The position numbers and the translations under genes were made by a program. Below the pieces are notes generated by a model. The model was not told the origin of the DNA and did not search any database. It saw nothing but the letters and a program-made list of their open reading frames with translations. Positions 55,802-62,000 of a DNA stretch of 62,000 nt are shown one piece after another. Origin of the DNA: Lingula anatina. Its lineage: Eukaryota > Brachiopoda > Lingulata > Lingulida > Lingulidae. Where the stretch lies: assembly GCF_001039355.2 (NCBI RefSeq), contig NW_019775393.1, positions 286,498 to 348,497 on the forward strand. Direction: 5' to 3'. Each line of letters opens with the position of its first letter. The first letter of the stretch is position 1.

Positions 55802-58800
55802 GAAAGAAAAGATCCAAATGAATGATGTCATGATGCACTGAAAAAAAGACCCAATAATCTCACTTGTTCGTGGCTAAACTTGACAGCTGCTACCTGTGCA
55901 TGTGAATCCACAGTGCTTCCATAGCTTTCATGCCTCACATTGACAGCATTCCTTTCTTTAGGAGATTGGTTGTGATACATGTCAGATGGCTGTGACATTT
56001 GGACTGGTGTCTCATCTGGCACCACAAAGCCCCTTCTGTCTAGTAAGCTGCAATCAATTTCATGAAAAAAAAAAGTCCGATTTCAAAAACATGTGGCTTC
56101 TCACAATGACATTTTAACCTGTGGCCAGTTTTTTTTTCTTTCTTTCAAACGTCTTATTTTTAATATACAGCATCAAATCTCTCAGTTTCCCAATGCAATA
56201 ATCACTGACATTTAAAAATGACAGACAAACGAATAGCAATAAAAGGAAATTCCAGTCGGTCTTCAATAGGTCTTCCTCCACCAATAATTCTAACAGACGC
56301 CAGGGCTTATTACTAACCTGGGGTATTCTGGGCCACATATGATTTCGCAGCAATTCCCTATACAGGAACCCTGACTGAAAGGGTTGAAATTATCTTGAGC
56401 CCTTTTTGATGAAAATGATCCCTTGATCTGAAAGAAAAAAGTGTAGGCTAACAATATTATCATTTGCTATATTTTGATCAATGCCAAGAATTTGCACATT
56501 TAGAAAAGAACTATCAATGAAACCAACCCTCCCAAGTATTTTAACTACACTTAGAAAAAAATTATGTCAAGTTCTCCATATTTTCCTCCATGCAAGATAA
56601 AGAATGAAATTACACTTACAACCTAAAATATTCTGATAACAAAAGTATAATTCATATAACAGACATTTACAAAATCAAATCAAACCAATCAAATATAAAC
56701 AAATCAAATGAAATAGGAAGATAAACATCATGTGAAATGCATTTACAACGATTCATGCTTATTAAAACTTTAGTGAACAAAGGCTACACTTATACTTACA
56801 TCTTCATTAGTTGTTTGATTAGATGACACGAGATAAGTATGAAAACCTGCCAAGCCAAGAATGGACCACACAGAGAAAAAACAAACTACTGCTTCTATAA
56901 TGGTGGGACCAAGTTAAGGAGAGGTAAAATGTACTTAAATGTGATTAACTACAAATAAAAACATAAATCTAAAAGAACTTGTGATTCTTCCACACAAAAA
57001 GGATGAAAATCAAAAAGAAAAAAAAAACAACAACAACATCCAAAGCAGAAATCCTGTAGGTATTGATTTAGGAAAGGCAGCAAAGATGAAAACTAATGCT
57101 CTCCCTGCTGCCATCAAGACCACTCAATTGCTTGTGCTGCTACCAGCAAAAGCAGGCTGCTAGCATTCTCTAATAAAGAATTACATGTACATCAACTATG
57201 TAAAAAAAAAAAAAAAAAAATGGGAGGAGTGGACCATGTGTTTAAAATTGTCCTAAATTTGGTAAAATCCATCTGCCAGACTATTAGACATTGTTTTCAC
57301 CAGCTTTGGATTGAATTCACATTCTGCATTCATGATAAAGGTCAAATCAGTCAAACTTGTCGTCCTTTTCATTTATTGTAATCCTGCCCTGACATACCAC
57401 TGACTGTGATATTATTTCCATGATTTCAAATCAATGTGTTAAGATATGTTTAAACAAAAAGACAGAAAAAGCACAGAGATATAGGCATTTTATTGAACTC
57501 ACGTCTTCATTAGTGGACTGCCCTGTGGCTGTCAGATATGTATGGTATCCCCCAAGTCCAATGAGGGACCAAATAGAAAAGAAGCATATGAGGGCCTCCA
57601 CAATAGTGACCTATGTTAAGGCACAAACAGACATACAAGACATTTCCAACAATTTGAACAGATTTTGAACATCCCTGACATTTTCTAAGTTCCACCCCCT
57701 TAATGCATTTTGCCCCTAAATGTGTTTCCTCCAATTACAATAACACTGAGCAAGGTTTTATTAATGAATGAACTGCTAAACACATTGCAAGGATATCTAA
57801 CTGGGGAGTCCCGTAGAGCAATAAGAAACTGACCAGTTTGTTGAGTTCCTGAAAAAGAGAACAAACAATGATTCATGGTAATGAAATAAATGAGTTTGTA
57901 TTGTTTAAACAAAGGGAAAGCAGATGAATCTGCCTTATCTCAATATCTCAGATATTTCAAATGCAACAAATAACAGTTTCATATAGTAAAATTGAGATTA
58001 TTTGGGATTTATATTTTCAAACTATATAAAGTGCATCTTATTTGCAAAGAACAACTGGTTGGTGAAGTAATTATCACAATCATTTGACATGACAGTATTT
58101 CTTGTAAGGTGTCACCAGATAATTCATCTTAGCTACAAAACAGTACTTACATGTACTGATCAATATATTTATCTGAAAATTACTCTGAAAGACAAAACCA
58201 TGTTTTATACTTACTTAATACTAAGTGTGTTACCACCACAGCAAATATGAAGAGACAGAGGACAGACAATGACATGATGAAGAGATAAAAATATCTGTAG
58301 TTACGCTTCCCAACACAATTCCCCACCCACGGGCAATGGTGGTCGAAACGTTCTGAAATGGAGACAAAAACAAACCTCAACAAAAACATGAATGTTGTGT
58401 TAAGAAAGAAAAATAACTGTGAGACATCCTAATATGAGCAGAATAGTCACTTATATCAATTACTTTTATAGCTTCTTCAATCAACGGCTAAGATTATCAA
58501 AAACATGGGAGCTTATTGATTATAAAGCGTATGAACCTCTTTACAGAGGCGCTGCTGAAAGGGTATTCAGAAATGTGCATTTACAAAGATTAATCACAAA
58601 AATTCATTTTATATGATCTTTAAAGATCATATTCACATCAATTTACCACAATATACACAATAAAAAAATAATTGCTTATTTCTGATTTATCACTTAGACT
58701 TTCACTCTTTAAGTCCTAAGACTTAACTTCATGTCAGTTGAATACAGTTTCTAGTAATGCTTTACCCTACCACAGCCTAACCCCTGTCTAGTTTGAATAT

Positions 58801-58836
58801 TTCACAAAGAAGCCAGATCCTGTATTACTTAATGAG

Positions 58837-58929
<93 letters not shown>

Positions 58930-60140
58930 AGTATATTCAGGTCAATGACTTACTACACAATTAACAGCAACTTATACCTTCTCTGCTGTTATTACATTTA
59001 CTACACACATTTAACTATTTTGTGGAAGCATATGTCCCTTACATTGGAGATTTTATGAAATCAGATCTAAAAAAAGAAGAAATTACAGGAAGTGCACAAA
59101 AGGAAAGTGAGAAAATATACCTTTTAGAAGCTTCTGCAACAACTGTATCAAATGTATCATGGATAAAGTTCAATATTTAATAAAAATTCACTTGAATTGA
59201 GCTGTGGCACCTAATACTGATGGCTTATTTAAATCCATTTTTCCCACTTTTTTTTGTGCTTAATATCGGATCAATAATCAAACTGGGTGCACTGTAAAAT
59301 GAAAGTTATTGTCTTTTTTACTTACCTACACAATTATCACAGACACTACAATGTGATGCCCTGGGAGGCCTAAAGATTTTGCAGGTATAACAAAACTTCA
59401 GCTTAACCATCTGCCCTTTAATAATCACTTCTCTGACTCTTGGTGGAGGTCTATAATTTGGCTGGCATGAACTTGGAACCTCTGCAACATTGAAGACAGA
59501 AACATAGCTGATCCCATGAGTTGAAAATCTTAAAGACATATAACAGATGATATGCAACACATTTAATTAATATTGCTATGACCAGGTTAAATTTTCTTCA
59601 ATCAATGTTTTCATCTTTCAGCATCATCCCTCATTCTATTCTCCTCTCCCCAACACAGTTTAATTTTTCTGACCTCATAGGCATGTGTTCACAGACTTTA
59701 ACTTGACTGCTAATAATATGACTTGGAAAGTAACATGAACAACTGGCTCATAATAAATTTCAGTTGACAAAGCTTAAAAAGCAACCCTCTCCACTGTGAG
59801 GAAAACAAATGTCATAGCAATTCTACAATGGGTGTTGAGCCTTACTTTCAAGAAATTACGTAAACGAGCCTAGAAATTCATGGTAAACTTCTTTTGGTCT
59901 ACAGTTTGGTTAGATTTATCTTCACCTCTAGAACCTTTGTAAAACAGATCCAAGGGTAGTAGGAACTTACCTATTTGTCTCTCCAGATCTGCGGCCTCAT
60001 CAGGTGTTGACCTGGGGATCACCCCAGGGTCACTGAAGCTTGTGCGGAAAAGCGTGGATAAAACAAAGATGAACAACAGCCCTGCAGCCAAAGGGACAAC
60101 AAACCCAAATGAAGGATACGTCTCGACAAAATATCTGCAA
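50363..60140 (-). CDS. ZDHHC14: DHHC palmitoyltransferase, ZDHHC9/14/18 group (first exon missing)
   Basis: Exons in order: 59971-60140, 59326-59481, 58215-58352, 57797-57848, then 57503-57605 OR 56800-56902, then 56318-56427, 55864-56047 (or ending at 55894), 55502-55601 and 50363-50502 (TAG). All phases agree. The protein reads [35 protein letters not shown], then [20 protein letters not shown], then the Cys-rich domain [42 protein letters not shown]. The DHHC cysteine in exon 58215-58352 is the catalytic acyl-carrier. Next come TM3, the TTxE-containing exon, [20 protein letters not shown] and a divergent tail ending [31 protein letters not shown] is diagnostic of ZDHHC9/14/18. These are Golgi/ER or plasma-membrane S-acyltransferases. 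The exon for TM1 is beyond 62000. The symbol is the closest group, not proven orthology. Confidence 0.95.
50680..51120. mobile_element. Two inverted MITE copies forming a large palindrome
   Basis: Copy 2 (about 50686-50898) is in reverse orientation and copy 3 (about 50902-51120) is forward. Both are homologous over about 200 bases to 8699-8885. Together they form a near-palindrome of about 435 bases. CTAAGAGTGCATTC occurs at the left edge (50680-50693) and immediately after the right edge (51120-51133), possibly a duplication made when the unit moved. It lies in the last intron of the DHHC gene. Confidence 0.8.
51140..55501 (-). other. Large last intron of the DHHC gene
   Basis: No exon is recognised between the phase-1 donor at 55502 and the last exon. 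The intron holds a 78-base A-run and scattered short A-runs. Confidence 0.5.
53702..53779. repeat. Poly-A run of 78 bases
   Basis: An uninterrupted A tract on the plus strand (T tract in the DHHC pre-mRNA). No retrocopy body is recognised in the 60 bases before it. The exact length is unlikely to be reliable in an assembly. Confidence 0.9.
55771..55799. repeat. Poly-A run of 29 bases
   Basis: An A tract in the DHHC intron between exons 55864-56047 and 55502-55601. Confidence 0.95.
56800..56902 (-). CDS. ZDHHC14: DHHC gene alternative exon 'b' (TM4 + TTxE motif)
   Basis: The exon is 103 bases and encodes [34 protein letters not shown], closest to vertebrate ZDHHC9/14 (..[20 protein letters not shown]). 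The U12 branch point CTCCTTAAC is followed after 10 bases by the AC acceptor (56903-56904). The exon ends with a U2-type donor, GAAGAT|GTAAGT. The only nearby AG acceptor (..ATTATAG) gives the wrong phase, so AC is required. Confidence 0.88.
57503..57605 (-). CDS. ZDHHC14: DHHC gene alternative exon 'a' (TM4 + STxE motif)
   Basis: The exon is 103 bases and encodes [34 protein letters not shown]. The U12 branch-point motif TGCCTTAAC lies 9 bases before the AC acceptor (57606-57607). The exon ends with a U2-type donor, GAAGAC|GTGAGT. It starts with one base completing a codon and ends in phase 0. Position 30-33 reads STNE where family members have TTxE. It is 21/34 identical to the other copy. 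Confidence 0.85.
57789..57796 (-). other. U12-type AT-AC splice donor
   Basis: ATATCCTT directly follows the exon ending at 57797. This is the exact 8-base minor-spliceosome donor consensus. It serves both alternative downstream exons. Confidence 0.88.
57797..57848 (-). CDS. ZDHHC14: DHHC gene exon upstream of the AT-AC intron
   Basis: A 52-base exon (acceptor TTTTTCAG) encodes [17 protein letters not shown] plus AG of the next codon. It ends GTTAG|ATATCCTT, a full match to the U12-type AT-AC donor consensus. The residues match the loop ..GFLNALKDSPAS.. of ZDHHC14. Confidence 0.9.
58838..58927. repeat. (AT)45 microsatellite
   Basis: A 90-base pure AT run in the DHHC intron between the Cys-rich exon and the DHHC exon. 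Self-complementary and able to extrude as a cruciform. Confidence 0.97.
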
Positions 60141-60824
60141 CTTGAAAGAGAAAAAAAAAACAACTAAATATCCTTTCTGTGTCAATTAAAAAATAACTGT
60201 CATCACTTAAGAAATCTTGAATAGATCTATCTATCTATCTATCTATATATATATTAGTAATAAAAAACAAAACACCAAAACATCATTTAGGGACTAATTC
60301 ATAAGAATTACTCTTGTTCTTCCATAAAATATTGGCATCAATAAATGCAATTTCCTGGCCTGGCCCAATACAAGGGTGATTCATAAAGATTTAATTCAGT
60401 CTTAGTGCTACAAGGTCCCCAGAGTGCTGCCCTAGACGTACATTTTTTCAGTTAGTGTACTAGAAAGCCCTGCTTACTAATTGGTTAGCACATCCCTTTC
60501 TATTTGTGCCATTACAACCTGACAAGAAAAGAGAGGAATGAAAAGGAAAAAGGAAACAAGATCTATTAAAACAGTAATCTTAGTTATTGATCATGATGCA
60601 GTCTTTTCCAAAGAAACCTCAAATTTCAGTAATCAGGTTTTTTTTTTATAAATCAGGTTATTTTGTGTACTCTTACAGAGTCAATAAACAATTCATTTCA
60701 TTTCTCTTGTTATGGCATTGGCCACAAATACATGACTTCCTTGGAAATGGAAGGATGAGGACGACATACTAGTAATTTTACATGAGGTACCGTTATTTTC
60801 CTTCAAAATTCTATTAAAACTTTT

Positions 60825-60856
<32 letters not shown>

Positions 60857-62000
60857 TCAATTTGCAGTATTCTTTTGATAAATTGATCCAGTATGGTAAA
60901 GGAATGCAACAGAGTAACATAATTCAGACAAAAACCTTTTTTTCAAAATGGTTTTGTATCTCACAGTGGAGGGATGAATAATCCTTTAATGTTATGATCT
61001 TTCCTCATATATTTTCTCCAAATGAATCATTTCTACAAAAGAATATTGCAAAGCAAAGGTCAAAACTTATTGCAAAGATCATTGTTAAGACATATTATTT
61101 GCTTCAGTTTTAAACACATTTCATCAATCTTACTTTCAATGGTATAAATATCTTCAAAATATCATGAAAGCCACTCTACCATTCTAAGAAATATGTACCA
61201 AAATATGAAACCCTAATATAAAAATTGCCACCCTGTGATAAATGCAAGGAAATAAAATTAAGGTATCAAACAAATTCTTCAATACTTTAGCTCCTAAGTC
61301 ATCAGTCATATGGTGACCCAAGCCTGGTGTGAATCATACTATTACACAGAGCAAGTACACATAATACTGCAGCACGTTCTTGTATTGATTTGCAATTTAA
61401 CAACATCCAGAAGTGTAAGAAGCAATATTTCAAGCTGTACAAGTAATTCAGCATTTTCTTAAAAACCTGAAATTTTTTTTAACCTTCCACATTCCTGAAT
61501 TAACAAGAAATTATAATTTTGAATTGTATTTAAAAATCTGTTTTTATATGCAAAATTATTAAGTATTAAAATTTTATTCATTTCATGATATATATTTATA
61601 ATTTTTTGACATCTTAAAGGTTTCACAACCTGGTAAAAAATCTAGTAGTGTGCTACATTCTTTAAAGCAGTAGTAGAAATATGCATTTAAGTAAATTTCA
61701 TATTGGTGAGTAACATATAAAGCACAGGCACAATTACTGATCTAAAAGAAACAGTTGAACTTGCTAATTGGTATGTGCACAGAAACCCAACCTTTCATTT
61801 CCAGCAGACTACTACATAATCACGTCTATCATTACTATACATATTTCAATCAATGTCATTCCTTATTTTAACACTGCGTAACATCACCATATAACACAAC
61901 TGTCTGTAGAAAGATAAAATGGCTGGAGCTCACAGGTACCAAAATCCTAACTGTTTACCCAGGTATAATTTTGATTTTTACCAATTTGGAAAATACATTC
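60141..62000 (-). other. 5' intron of the DHHC gene, no exon seen
   Basis: Sequence upstream of exon 59971-60140. The exon encoding the N-terminus and TM1 is not recognised and should lie beyond the window. A TATC run (60225-60250) and a CA microsatellite (60826-60854) are present. Confidence 0.55.
60826..60854. repeat. (CA)n microsatellite
   Basis: A 29-base CA run in the 5' intron of the DHHC gene. Confidence 0.95.

Noticed and set aside
57604-57625. Ordinary GT-AG splicing for DHHC exon a (CCA|GTTAGA to CATAG|GTCAC)
   Set aside because: In frame and not excluded for copy a alone. However, the acceptor lacks a pyrimidine tract, the ATATCCTT donor and CCTTAAC branch point would then be coincidences, and copy b works only with the AC acceptor.
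58419-58616. 65-codon plus-strand frame in a DHHC intron
   Set aside because: No motif, and it lies opposite to and between well-supported DHHC exons.

Overview
The window is nuclear DNA of an animal, most likely a marine invertebrate. It is AT-rich, its genes are split by many short exons, and it carries long introns, microsatellites, small inverted-repeat transposons and one hAT-like element. The proteins match animal families (SKI, ribosomal protein L19, UTP11, SRRM1, an MCT8/10-type SLC16 transporter, a ZDHHC9/14/18-type palmitoyltransferase). An FkbM-type methyltransferase with a signal peptide and a secretin-family GPCR tail also fit an invertebrate such as a lophotrochozoan. The sequence alone does not fix the species. 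Every gene model was built by hand from reading frame, GT/AG (or AT/AC) sites and intron phase.

Layout. 1-5288 (minus): 5' coding exon of a SKI/SNO co-repressor and its intron. 6527-6844 (plus): C-terminal exon of a probable class B GPCR, with the rest of the gene not visible. 9994-12985 (plus): secreted or lumenal FkbM methyltransferase, interrupted by a 416-base assembly gap and followed by a small transposon in its probable 3' UTR. 16850-17963 (minus): last two exons of RPL19. 18299-20328: hAT-like element. 21198-27496 (plus): UTP11 without its first exon. 29948-37650 (minus): complete SRRM1, 17 coding exons and 963 residues, including an 8-residue first exon. 40922-46467 (plus): complete SLC16 transporter, 7 coding exons and 633 residues. 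50363-60140 (minus): DHHC palmitoyltransferase without its first exon. UTP11/SRRM1 and SLC16/ZDHHC are convergent pairs. RPL19 and UTP11 are divergent, and both lose their 5' exons around a 25-base gap, so sequence is probably missing there.

The most interesting signal is in the DHHC gene. Its exon encoding the last membrane segment plus the TTxE motif exists twice in tandem (57503-57605 and 56800-56902, each 103 bases, 21 of 34 residues identical). The shared upstream donor is a perfect U12-type AT-AC donor. Each copy has its own U12 branch-point motif and AC acceptor, while both copies end in ordinary GT donors. Spliceosome incompatibility would therefore forbid joining the two copies, and joining or skipping both would also shift the frame. 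This is a hard-wired mutually exclusive switch that would change the TTxE motif to STxE.

The genes have no obvious common pathway. RPL19, UTP11 and SRRM1 are housekeeping genes for ribosome and mRNA production. SKI acts in TGF-beta signalling. The SLC16, DHHC, FkbM and GPCR products act at or in membranes or the secretory route.
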